Below are positions 1-5,737 of a DNA stretch of 5,899 bases, in pieces. The notes below the pieces were generated by a model. That model worked only from the letters and a program-made list of their open reading frames with translations, ran no database searches and had not been told where the DNA came from. A program made the translations under genes and the position numbers. The stretch comes from an uncultured Eubacteriales bacterium (GTDB lineage Bacteria > Bacillota > Clostridia > Lachnospirales > CAG-274): positions 1 through 5,899 of the forward strand of contig CABVAP010000138.1 of the NCBI GenBank assembly GCA_902496345.1, given 5' to 3'. Positions within the stretch are counted from its first letter, which is position 1; each line of letters starts with the position of its first letter.

Positions 1-218
1 GGGTGCAGGGGTGTTCCCCTGCTCGTTTGTGGGGGTCTGGGGGGAATTCGAAACCCCCCAGGTTTTTGGGTACTTTTTGCAGTCAAAAAGTACCACGCCG
101 TAGGCAAATAAATAGATTTCCGATAAAATCGAATTATAAACCAAAAACTAAAACCACCACAAAACTAGTTCTTAAAATCTTTTTACTTAAAAAGGTTCAC
201 CCCTACAAACCCCAATTT
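1..218. repeat. intergenic tract with three strong stem-loops downstream of spoIIE
   Basis: This tract beyond the 3' end of spoIIE has no credible gene. Three perfect stem-loops stand close together. The first has arms GCAGGGG at 5-11 and CCCCTGC at 16-22, with loop TGTT. The second has arms CTGGGGGG at 37-44 and CCCCCCAG at 54-61, with a 9-nt loop. The third has arms GGTACTTTTTG at 69-79 and CAAAAAGTACC at 84-94, with a 4-nt loop. A minor one (CGAT-aaa-ATCG) lies at 121-131. The G/C-rich first 65 bases contrast sharply with the AT-rich surroundings, which suggests a dispersed intergenic repeat rather than ordinary spacer. No stem is followed by a long T-run on the minus strand, so none is a clean spoIIE terminator. 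The left boundary is cut by the window edge. Confidence 0.6.
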
Positions 219-2606
219 TTACTCCACACTAGGCTTTTTTCTCACCTTGGCAGTTAAAACTGTCATATCGTCTTTTGAGAGTCCACCAGAAACCTCTTGT
301 GCTGTTTTAAGTATGGTTTCAGAAATAGTGTGAGGGTCTTTGTTGCGTAAAGACCTTATTAAATTTTCAAGTCGGTTGTTGCTGTCACTGATAAAACAGT
401 CCCTTATTCCGTCAGTAAACATAATTATAATGTCATCGTCTTGAAGTTGATAAGAACCCGTCTGCATATCGATTTTTTCAAGCATACCAATAGGCAACGT
501 ATCAGAATTAATTATCTCTGTCCTGTCAGAAGATATGATGTAAGACTCGCAAGCACCTATTTTCGCAAACTCGCACCCACCACTGTACATATTTATCGTG
601 CATATATCAAGTGTCGAAAAACTTTTAGGCTCAGATTTCAAAACAAGAACAGAATTTATAAGTTGAAGTGCTGTTTCTTTGTCAAATCCAGCCTCCATAA
701 AATTCTCAAATAATTCAATAGCAGCAGCACTTTCTTCTTTTGCCTTTTTTCCGGACCCCATTCCGTCAGATAAAGCAAGTAAGTATGAGCCATTTCCTAA
801 ATTCATAAATGTATAGCTGTCGCCCGACTCTTTGCTATCTTCTTTTGTCGCCCTAGCGACACCCGTTGTTATGTTAAAAGGTTGCTCTTCTGCAAGTTTA
901 AGTTTGCAAATATTTTTTTCCCCCTCAATAGCTATGCTACAATGGTACATATTTTTAAACATATTTTTCCCAAGTACTTCATTTACAACAGGTATTATCT
1001 CTTTAACACAGCAAAGTCTGCCATAACAAGAATCGTGCGTTATGATAACCTCTGTTTTTTTATCGGTATTTTCCGTAACGGCAGCCGAATATATAGATAT
1101 ACCATTTTCAGCAAGTCTTTTTGTAAGTTCTTTTGAAAGCGTATCATCAAAGGCAAATTCTAAAGAGAGTTCTTTTGAAAATTTATTTATTATTTCAGCA
1201 ATTCCAGATATTTGTTTTCCGACAAGCTCCCTACTTTCAGCGATTTTATTTTTCCATATAAGATTTATTTTGTAGTTTTCAAATAACCTGTTTGTCATTT
1301 CCGTAACTAAACCCAAATTTACACAATTGTTTCGGAAACTATCTGGTATATCATTGTAATCAATTTTGCCATTTTTTTCGCACCTAGCAAGCATACCGAA
1401 AAAGAATTGATATGTGTTATAAAAACTATTTTTCCAGCAAAAAACCTGCATACTACAGTTTTTGCACACACTTGCATAAACGTCATCGATAAGTTCGTCA
1501 GCCTCTTCCTTTGAAAAAGTATCTCTTTTTTCAGCCAAGCTAGAAAAAGTTCTTGATAGCTTTCCAAATGAATCAGAAAAGCCGTTTAGCCTATGTGATA
1601 TAATATCTTTCATTTTCAATATATAGGCAGAAGCTGTATCTGGTAAAGGTGTAATTTTAGGCACTAATGACGGGAAATAATCAGTAGGTATAATTAAAAA
1701 TAAAATTATAGCAAGCGATGCTGAAAATAAAATTTCTTTATCCAGTAAATTTCCGTTTGCGTAAACAAAGCATATAGCCGAAGAAAAAATAAAAGCACAT
1801 ACCGTCAAAAGTCTATTCATATTTTTGGTAATTCCACAAACTGCCCCAGTAATTCCAAATATCCAAGAATACTCAATAGGTATACTTCCGGAAATCATAA
1901 GAACGGTTGAAAGCAAAATACCGGAACAGCACCCCAAAGCACTACCGTTTTTGTGTGCCGTAACCATAACGATAAATATAAGCATAGTAATCATCAGTGA
2001 AATATTACCCATATAAATATCGGCTGAGCCAGCAACGACAGCCCCAGTGAGTATTGATAAACTCATAATATCGTTACTTTCAAACTTACTTTCATCTGTT
2101 GTAAAATAAACAGCATTAATTCCTTGATTAAGAACAAAAGTCAACGATAAAACCAATATTCCCTCTAAAATTGCAATAATAACATAATAGATAGAAAAAT
2201 CATTTATAAAGGCGATTATAAGTCCAGATATAAAAATCGACACAGAACCGGTTACACTTTTAGCAAACGTTGTAACTTTTTCAAATTGATTTTTCAGGCA
2301 TATATCAAATAACGCCATTATAACGATACAAATCATATATTTTATCAAATTAATAGAGCCACTATTAAGCATAAACCCAGAAATCAAAAATATTGAAGAA
2401 GAGTAAAATATTTTTCCGGAATAAATAAATGTTGCCAAAAAAGCAATTGCAAAAGGGTTTATTCCCTCAAAAACGCTTATTCTTCCCACAAAAAAACCAA
2501 TTAAAGAAAGCACAATCCCAACAACAAATCTTTTGTTTATAATAAACATTTTTCGCTCAGATTTACGAAAAGGTTTATTTATCGTTTTATTCAAAGTTTT
2601 TTCCAT
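219..2606 (-). CDS. spoIIE: stage II sporulation protein E (SpoIIE), membrane-bound PP2C-type serine phosphatase
   Basis: SpoIIE sits at the polar septum during sporulation and dephosphorylates the anti-anti-sigma factor SpoIIAA-P, which frees sigma-F in the forespore; in Bacillus it also binds FtsZ. With the start chosen here the protein has 795 residues (B. subtilis about 827). Residues ~27-307 hold about ten hydrophobic membrane segments. A regulatory region follows, with a CxxC-x5-C cluster (C381, C384, C390). The C-terminal PP2C domain (~580-790) carries the metal-binding motifs GDSY (D596), SDGMGSG (D614), FTDG (D732) and DDMT (D779/D780). The spacing of the first three matches D610, D628 and D746 of B. 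subtilis. The frame stays open upstream to an ATG at 2681, but ATG 2606 (MEKTLNK) is preferred. It has a GGGG Shine-Dalgarno-like sequence 7 nt upstream, begins like the B. subtilis protein, and the predicted -10 box lies between the two ATGs. The gene is divergent from the mocR-type gene and monocistronic in this window. Confidence 0.96.
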   Translation of the reverse strand: MEKTLNKTINKPFRKSERKMFIINKRFVVGIVLSLIGFFVGRISVFEGINPFAIAFLATFIYSGKIFYSSSIFLISGFMLNSGSINLIKYMICIVIMALFDICLKNQFEKVTTFAKSVTGSVSIFISGLIIAFINDFSIYYVIIAILEGILVLSLTFVLNQGINAVYFTTDESKFESNDIMSLSILTGAVVAGSADIYMGNISLMITMLIFIVMVTAHKNGSALGCCSGILLSTVLMISGSIPIEYSWIFGITGAVCGITKNMNRLLTVCAFIFSSAICFVYANGNLLDKEILFSASLAIILFLIIPTDYFPSLVPKITPLPDTASAYILKMKDIISHRLNGFSDSFGKLSRTFSSLAEKRDTFSKEEADELIDDVYASVCKNCSMQVFCWKNSFYNTYQFFFGMLARCEKNGKIDYNDIPDSFRNNCVNLGLVTEMTNRLFENYKINLIWKNKIAESRELVGKQISGIAEIINKFSKELSLEFAFDDTLSKELTKRLAENGISIYSAAVTENTDKKTEVIITHDSCYGRLCCVKEIIPVVNEVLGKNMFKNMYHCSIAIEGEKNICKLKLAEEQPFNITTGVARATKEDSKESGDSYTFMNLGNGSYLLALSDGMGSGKKAKEESAAAIELFENFMEAGFDKETALQLINSVLVLKSEPKSFSTLDICTINMYSGGCEFAKIGACESYIISSDRTEIINSDTLPIGMLEKIDMQTGSYQLQDDDIIIMFTDGIRDCFISDSNNRLENLIRSLRNKDPHTISETILKTAQEVSGGLSKDDMTVLTAKVRKKPSVE

Positions 2607-2646
2607 AAAAATTACCCCATTTCTTTTTCCTATGTACTTTTCTTGG

Positions 2647-2680
2647 ATTATAGCATATAAATATTGCATAATTTGTCGCA
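2647..2680 (-). promoter_or_regulatory. spoIIE promoter, Spo0A-activated type
   Basis: On the minus strand a perfect TATAAT -10 lies at 2647-2652, giving a start near 2640 and a leader of about 34 nt. At the normal 17-bp spacing the -35 would be CAAATT, which is poor. At 21 bp there is GCGACA (2674-2679), matching TTGACA at 4 of 6. Spo0A-activated sigma-A promoters of B. subtilis such as spoIIE and spoIIG are known for such over-long 21-22 bp spacing. The element overlaps TGTCGCA (2674-2680, plus strand), a 6/7 match to the Spo0A box TGTCGAA. The assignment is inferred from sequence and gene identity. Confidence 0.6.
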
Positions 2681-2706
2681 TTAAGAGTTACATATATAAT
2701 TAATCA

Positions 2707-2713
2707 TTTGACA
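2707..2713 (-). promoter_or_regulatory. second Spo0A-box-like heptamer, overlapping the mocR -35
   Basis: The minus strand reads TGTCAAA here, which fits the degenerate Spo0A box TGTCRAA. Its centre is about 33 bp, roughly three helical turns, from the first candidate box at 2674-2680. It covers almost exactly the TTGACA -35 of the divergent gene, so much of the match could simply be a consensus -35 element read backwards. A functional role is an inference. Confidence 0.35.
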
Positions 2714-2736
2714 TTTTATTATTAAAATTTTATAAT
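2708..2736 (+). promoter_or_regulatory. consensus sigma-A promoter of the MocR-type gene
   Basis: TTGACA at 2708-2713 and TATAAT at 2731-2736 are separated by exactly 17 bp, a full consensus vegetative promoter. Transcription would start near 2743, leaving a leader of about 44 nt before the ATG at 2787. The strength predicted from the hexamers suggests that expression is held in check by a repressor or by autoregulation. Confidence 0.85.
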
Positions 2737-2747
2737 AAGACCAAGAA

Positions 2748-2776
2748 TGACATAAAAAAGGGTGACATAAAAAAGG
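2748..2776 (+). repeat. 14-bp tandem direct repeat in the mocR leader, possible operator
   Basis: TGACATAAAAAAGG occurs exactly twice, at 2748-2761 and 2763-2776, with a 15-bp period. The second copy runs into the ribosome binding site (AGGAGG, 2774-2779). A further TGACAT is present at 2709-2714 inside the -35. MocR regulators such as GabR and PdxR are known to bind direct repeats and often control their own promoters, so an autoregulatory operator is a reasonable inference. Because the repeats lie downstream of the predicted start site, bound protein would be expected to repress. Confidence 0.45.
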
Positions 2777-2786
2777 AGGATTTTTT

Positions 2787-4166
2787 ATGAAAGATTTCGA
2801 CATAGTTTTTGACCATAAAAGTAGCATACCTCTTTATCGTCAATTGTACGATTACTTACTAAAGGAAATATACGACGGCAACTTAAAGGAGAATGAAAAA
2901 CTTCCATCAAGAAGAGCGTTGTGTAATCAGTTAAAGATAAACAAAAATACTGTAGAATCAGCCTATCAAAAACTTGCAGCCGAGGGTTATATTATGTCAG
3001 AGCCAAGAAGTGGCTTTTATGTAAGAAACCGTTACGGAAACATAGACGAAAAAGAGGGCGAAAATCTCCCAGATTATATATATAACTTTAGTATAAACGC
3101 CATAGACATTTTAAAAATACCGTATGAAATCTGGCAAAAGCTTTATAGGGATACAATTATGGATAACCCAAGCTTGTTTAGCCACGGAGAGAACTTTGGT
3201 GAGAGAATATTACAAAAGGCAATAGAAAAATATCTGCATAATTTTAGGGGTGTAAATTGCAATTTTAATCAAATAATAATTGGGGCTGGAATCGAATATC
3301 TTTTAATGATGTTAAGTATTGTTATGGAAAAAAATACAGTTTATGGTGTTGAAAACCCTTGCCATAGAAGGATAAATTCGGCAGTAAATTTATGTGATAA
3401 AAAGATTTACTACCTTGACGTAACAAAAAACGGTTTTCCAATGGAAGAGTTAAAAAACTCTAACGTAAACATAGTTTTTGTTATGCCATCACATCAATAC
3501 CCTGTAGGTTATAGTATGAGCATAGAACAGCGAAGAGAGCTTTTAGAATGGGCAAATGCACGAAAGAACCGTTATATTGTTGAATTTCATACAGATAGTG
3601 AATTTGTCTATGATAAACCAATTTCATCAATACAATCGCTTAATAATAACGAAAAAGTAATTTATATAGGTGATTTTGCAAAAACGATAGGTCCGTCTAT
3701 AAAGACAGCTTTTATAGTTCTTCCAAAAACACTTTTGAAAAAGTGGAAAACTAAGCTTTCAACCTACTATGCACCTGTAAATCTCTTTGAACAATGGGTA
3801 CTTGCAGAGTTTATACAAGAGGGTTATTTCAACAAGCACGTAAAACAGATGAAACAAATATATATGAAAAAAAGGGACCTTTTAATTTCAGAATTAAAGA
3901 AAACAAAATTTTGGGATAAAATGGAGGTTTACGATAATTTAAACGGAACGCACTTCATAGCAAAATTCAATACAGACGTCCCAGAAAAACAAATGGAAAT
4001 AACAGCACGACAAGAGGGCGTAAAAATAATTCCTATGACACGACACTTTTTCAGAAAAAGCGGGTTGTATAATGATAAATATTTTATTTTTGGATTTGGT
4101 GGCCTTGAAAATTTTGAAATTATAGAGGCTGTAAAGCTACTTGAGAAAGCTTGGGGTACGTTGTAG
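2787..4166 (+). CDS. MocR-family transcriptional regulator (GntR winged helix plus aminotransferase-like domain)
   Basis: The 459-residue length is normal for MocR/PdxR/GabR proteins. Residues ~12-80 form a GntR winged helix-turn-helix (SIPLYRQLYDYL, KLPSRRALCNQL, NTVESAYQKL, EGYIMSEPRSGFYV). After a linker, ~110-455 is a fold-type I aminotransferase-like domain with the family motifs IIIGAG (163-168), MPSHQYPVG (233-241), DSEFVY (270-275) and the Schiff-base lysine in DFAKT (K299). The usual EDDYDSEF segment reads EFHTDSEF. The aspartate that contacts the PLP ring nitrogen (D279 of GabR) is therefore F267, and the nearby tyrosine is T269. A C-terminal position commonly Arg appears as I434 in FIFGF. 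PLP binding may thus be altered or lost. A strong AGGAGG 7 nt upstream supports the start. No pdxST, gab or transport gene is adjacent, so the regulon and effector are unknown; it may regulate itself and perhaps spoIIE. Confidence 0.9.
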   Translation: MKDFDIVFDHKSSIPLYRQLYDYLLKEIYDGNLKENEKLPSRRALCNQLKINKNTVESAYQKLAAEGYIMSEPRSGFYVRNRYGNIDEKEGENLPDYIYNFSINAIDILKIPYEIWQKLYRDTIMDNPSLFSHGENFGERILQKAIEKYLHNFRGVNCNFNQIIIGAGIEYLLMMLSIVMEKNTVYGVENPCHRRINSAVNLCDKKIYYLDVTKNGFPMEELKNSNVNIVFVMPSHQYPVGYSMSIEQRRELLEWANARKNRYIVEFHTDSEFVYDKPISSIQSLNNNEKVIYIGDFAKTIGPSIKTAFIVLPKTLLKKWKTKLSTYYAPVNLFEQWVLAEFIQEGYFNKHVKQMKQIYMKKRDLLISELKKTKFWDKMEVYDNLNGTHFIAKFNTDVPEKQMEITARQEGVKIIPMTRHFFRKSGLYNDKYFIFGFGGLENFEIIEAVKLLEKAWGTL

Positions 4167-4188
4167 ATTTATAAATAAATGTATCAAT

Positions 4189-4233
4189 AAAAAAGTTAAG
4201 ACTTTTGTTTTACATAAGGTCTTAACTTTTTTT
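4189..4233. terminator. intrinsic terminator of the MocR gene, probably bidirectional
   Basis: Arms 4189-4202 (AAAAAAGTTAAGAC) and 4219-4232 pair over 14 bp around a 16-nt loop whose base can pair further. On the plus strand the stem ends in seven T residues (4227-4233), 23 nt after the stop codon. The A-run on the left gives six T residues on the minus strand, so it could also stop rpsI transcripts that read through. Confidence 0.88.
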
Positions 4234-4313
4234 ATTTTAGTTTTATATTTTAAATACGGTCTATTTTTTTATGTCGTTAATTTTTGGCAACGTCCTTTAT
4301 TGTTAGTACTAAA

Positions 4314-4344
4314 AAAGACCGAAAGCATAAAGCTTTCGGCCTTT
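4314..4344. repeat. hairpin, copy of the rpsI terminator stem-loop
   Basis: CCGAAAGC (4319-4326) pairs with GCTTTCGG (4332-4339) around ATAAA. Outer bases AAAG/CTTT extend the stem past one A-C mismatch. Positions 4314-4343 match 4557-4586 at 29 of 30 bases in direct orientation, so the same stem-loop stands on both sides of the 134-bp repeat. Confidence 0.8.
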
Positions 4345-4369
4345 AGGCTGTCGATAAAATCGACAGCCT
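4345..4369. repeat. perfect 11-bp stem-loop
   Basis: AGGCTGTCGAT (4345-4355) and ATCGACAGCCT (4359-4369) form a perfect stem with a 3-nt AAA loop. It starts four bases after the core of the previous hairpin. No T-run follows on either strand, so it is not a simple terminator. Confidence 0.75.
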
Positions 4370-4395
4370 TGCAAAAAATCAACAATTTTTTGCAA
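4369..4395. repeat. perfect 11-bp AT-rich stem-loop
   Basis: TTGCAAAAAAT (4369-4379) pairs with ATTTTTTGCAA (4385-4395) around CAACA. It shares one base with the stem before it, making a back-to-back series of hairpins. Confidence 0.7.
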
Positions 4396-4411
4396 ATTAA
4401 ACTAGATGAGT

Positions 4412-4461
4412 AAACAGCTGTTTCTTCGCACAAGGCTTTTAAGCCCTTGAAACAGCTGTTT
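4412..4461. repeat. long compound stem-loop with two self-palindromic AAACAGCTGTTT arms
   Basis: The self-complementary dodecamer AAACAGCTGTTT occurs at 4412-4423 and again at 4450-4461. The two can pair with each other (13 bp counting C4424-G4449). Inside them CAAGGCTT and AAGCCCTTG form a further stem with one bulge. The structure overlaps the start of the 134-bp repeat. Only this copy has the outer dodecamer; the copy at 5738-5871 diverges at that point. Confidence 0.7.
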
Positions 4462-4555
4462 TCCTCAGCGAAAATGCGATTTCCGCTTGCGGATAAAAGT
4501 CTGCGACGCTTTTTGAAATCGACAATAACGATAAAAATCAACTTTTTCGACACTC
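4422..4555 (-). repeat. 134-bp inverted repeat, copy A
   Basis: The reverse complement of this segment matches 5738-5871 at 132 of 134 positions without gaps; the differences are 4541/5752 and 4449/5844. It contains internal hairpins, including TCCGC-TT-GCGGA at 4482-4493 enclosed by CGATTTC/GAAATCG (4477-4483 and 4515-4521). Identity ends abruptly on both sides. No transposase or clear target duplication is seen. A dispersed palindromic repeat or MITE-like element is the likeliest reading. Confidence 0.85.
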
Positions 4556-4557
4556 TA

Positions 4558-4586
4558 AAGGCCGAAAGCATAAAGCTTTCGGCCTT
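4558..4586 (-). terminator. rplM-rpsI terminator hairpin
   Basis: AAGGCCGAAAGC (4558-4569) and GCTTTCGGCCTT (4575-4586) make a perfect 12-bp stem with a 5-nt loop, 19 bp past the rpsI stop. On the minus strand only a short T tract follows (CTTTAG), so termination may be incomplete. The bidirectional stem at 4189-4233 could act as a backup. Confidence 0.7.
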
Positions 4587-4605
4587 GTATATATACGAAA
4601 GATAA

Positions 4606-4998
4606 TTAACGTTTGCTGAACTGAGGAGCACGTCTTGCAGCTTTTAAGCCGTATTTCTTTCTTTCTTTCATTCTAGGGTCACGAGTTAAGAAGCCAGCTT
4701 TTTTAAGAGCACCTCTGAAATCAGCATCAGCTTCAAGTAAAGCTCTTGAAATACCGTGTCTGATTGCACCAGCCTGACCAGTTGTACCGCCACCGTATAC
4801 GTTTACTAAAACGTCAAATTTATCAGTTACGTTAGTTAATTCAAGTGGTTGTCTAACGATAAGTTTTAATGTATCAAGACCAAAATAGTCGTCAATATCT
4901 CTTTTATTAATAGTGATTTTTCCATTTCCAGGAACTAAGTAAACTCTTGCAACAGAGCTTTTTCTTCTACCTGTACCGTAATATCTTACTGCTGCCAT
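4606..4998 (-). CDS. rpsI: 30S ribosomal protein S9 (uS9)
   Basis: S9 is a small-subunit protein of the 30S head whose C-terminal tail reaches the P-site tRNA. The 130-residue protein is full length for the family. It has the N-terminal GTGRRKSSVARV (8-19), the central GGGTTGQAGAIRHGISRAL (69-87) and the basic C-terminal block from LTRDPRMKERKKYG to the terminal SKR (104-130). A perfect AGGAGG (minus strand, 5007-5012) sits 8 nt before the ATG. It follows rplM by 27 bp and is co-transcribed with it, the standard bacterial arrangement. Nothing in the sequence suggests truncation. Confidence 0.98.
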   Translation of the reverse strand: MAAVRYYGTGRRKSSVARVYLVPGNGKITINKRDIDDYFGLDTLKLIVRQPLELTNVTDKFDVLVNVYGGGTTGQAGAIRHGISRALLEADADFRGALKKAGFLTRDPRMKERKKYGLKAARRAPQFSKR

Positions 4999-5025
4999 TT
5001 ATATAACCTCCTATTCACCAATCAA

Positions 5026-5463
5026 TTAAAATTTTAATTCTAAAGTTTCAGGGTTCTGAGCCTGATGTTTGTGTTCGCTACCTGCATAAACAAAAAGTTT
5101 TTTAAGCATATCTTTACCAAGAGTATTTTTAGGAAGCATACCTTTGATAGCAAGTTTAACAACTTCTTCAGGTTTTTTGTCCATCATTTCTCTTAAAGTA
5201 GTTTCTTTGAAACCACCAACATATTCAGAATGTTTTCTGTATAATTTCTGGTCAAGTTTTTTACCAGTAACTTTGATTTTGTCTGCATTAACGATAATAA
5301 CGTTATCACCTGTATCAAGGAAAGGTGTATAGATAGGTTTGTGTTTACCTTTTAAAACTGCTGCAACTTCAGATGCAAGACGACCTAATGTTAAATCAGT
5401 TGCATCAACAACAAACCATTTTCTTTCGATTTCAGCTGTTTTAGCAATATATGTTGTTCTCAT
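5026..5463 (-). CDS. rplM: 50S ribosomal protein L13 (uL13)
   Basis: L13 is an early-assembly 23S rRNA-binding protein of the large subunit. The 145-residue product has the family landmarks in order: the MRTTY start, KWFVVDATDLTLGRLAS (15-31), DTGDNVIIVNA (50-60), KHSEYVGG (77-84), GMLPKNTLG (108-116) and FVYAGSEHKHQAQNP (124-138). AGGAGGTT (minus strand, 5473-5480) lies 9 nt before the ATG. It is the first gene of the rplM-rpsI unit, driven by the promoter at 5569-5597. In many Firmicutes the upstream leader takes part in autogenous control, which may apply here. Confidence 0.98.
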   Translation of the reverse strand: MRTTYIAKTAEIERKWFVVDATDLTLGRLASEVAAVLKGKHKPIYTPFLDTGDNVIIVNADKIKVTGKKLDQKLYRKHSEYVGGFKETTLREMMDKKPEEVVKLAIKGMLPKNTLGKDMLKKLFVYAGSEHKHQAQNPETLELKF

Positions 5464-5562
5464 TATGAAAATAACCTCCTGTTTTTAAATTTTAAGTAAA
5501 TTTCCGTTTTCATCTATATTCAAAATCCGGGGCTAACGGATTTCAAAGTGGCAAATCAAACA
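5464..5562 (-). promoter_or_regulatory. rplM 5' leader with a stem-loop, possible L13-type autoregulatory leader
   Basis: The predicted transcript start is near 5562, leaving about 100 nt before rplM. On the minus strand AAATCCG (5537-5543) pairs with CGGATTT (5523-5529) around a 7-nt loop, close to the 5' end of the RNA. The remainder is A/U-rich. Structured L13 leaders (Rfam L13_leader) are known upstream of rplM-rpsI in Bacillales. Whether this RNA fits that model cannot be decided by eye. Confidence 0.4.
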
Positions 5563-5568
5563 TAAATT

Positions 5569-5597
5569 ATTATACTTTAAAACCGAAAACGTGTCAA
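5569..5597 (-). promoter_or_regulatory. consensus sigma-A promoter of rplM-rpsI
   Basis: On the minus strand TTGACA (5592-5597) and TATAAT (5569-5574) are both perfect and exactly 17 bp apart, as expected for a highly expressed ribosomal protein operon. The upstream DNA is very A/T-rich and could act as an UP element. Confidence 0.9.
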
Positions 5598-5614
5598 GAA
5601 AAAATGAATCTAAA

Positions 5615-5667
5615 TTTACACAATTTTTTTTATTATGTGTTATTAAATTTATACAAAATTGTGCAAA
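5615..5667. repeat. 13-bp inverted repeat upstream of the rplM promoter
   Basis: TTTACACAATTTT (5615-5627) is the reverse complement of AAAATTGTGCAAA (5655-5667) at 12 of 13 positions, with 27 bp between. It lies 18 bp upstream of the rplM -35. It could be a regulator site or a leftover terminator, but AT-richness makes chance plausible. Confidence 0.35.
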
Positions 5668-5737
5668 TACAGTGTATAGGCTGTTTTTGATATGTAAGGT
5701 ATATAAGATTATTTAAAAGGTAAAAAAAATATAATCC

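Larger units (their letters stand above)
4167..4605. other. convergent intergenic region filled with stem-loops and repeats
   Basis: This 439-bp space lies between the ends of the mocR-type gene and rpsI. In order it holds the terminator at 4189-4233, a short AT-rich tract, a run of hairpins (4314-4344, 4345-4369, 4369-4395, 4412-4461), a 134-bp repeat (4422-4555) and the rpsI-proximal hairpin (4558-4586). Open frames cross it on both strands (for example minus 4269-4631, which overlaps the end of rpsI). They lack a ribosome binding site and are made of hairpin repeats, so no gene is called. Confidence 0.75.

Noticed and set aside
3..257. 84-residue plus-strand open frame at the left edge
   Set aside because: It crosses three hairpins and the 3' end of spoIIE on the other strand; composition is that of a translated repeat.
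441..2016. Several open frames of 63-90 residues within spoIIE
   Set aside because: They lie antisense or out of frame inside a well-supported gene and lack ribosome binding sites.
2607..2681. Upstream in-frame ATGs (2681, 2669) as the spoIIE start
   Set aside because: No Shine-Dalgarno sequence precedes them, the predicted -10 box lies between them and the chosen ATG, and the extra residues (MRQIMQYLYAII) do not resemble SpoIIE N-termini.
4141..4413. 90-residue plus-strand open frame after mocR
   Set aside because: It overlaps the mocR 3' end and runs through its terminator and several hairpins; no ribosome binding site.
4314..4461. CRISPR-like array
   Set aside because: The units are different palindromes placed side by side, not a regular direct repeat with unique spacers, and no cas genes are present.
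4269..4631. 120-residue minus-strand open frame between rpsI and mocR
   Set aside because: It begins inside the rpsI coding region, has no ribosome binding site, and consists of translated hairpins and repeats. Kept only as a repeat observation.
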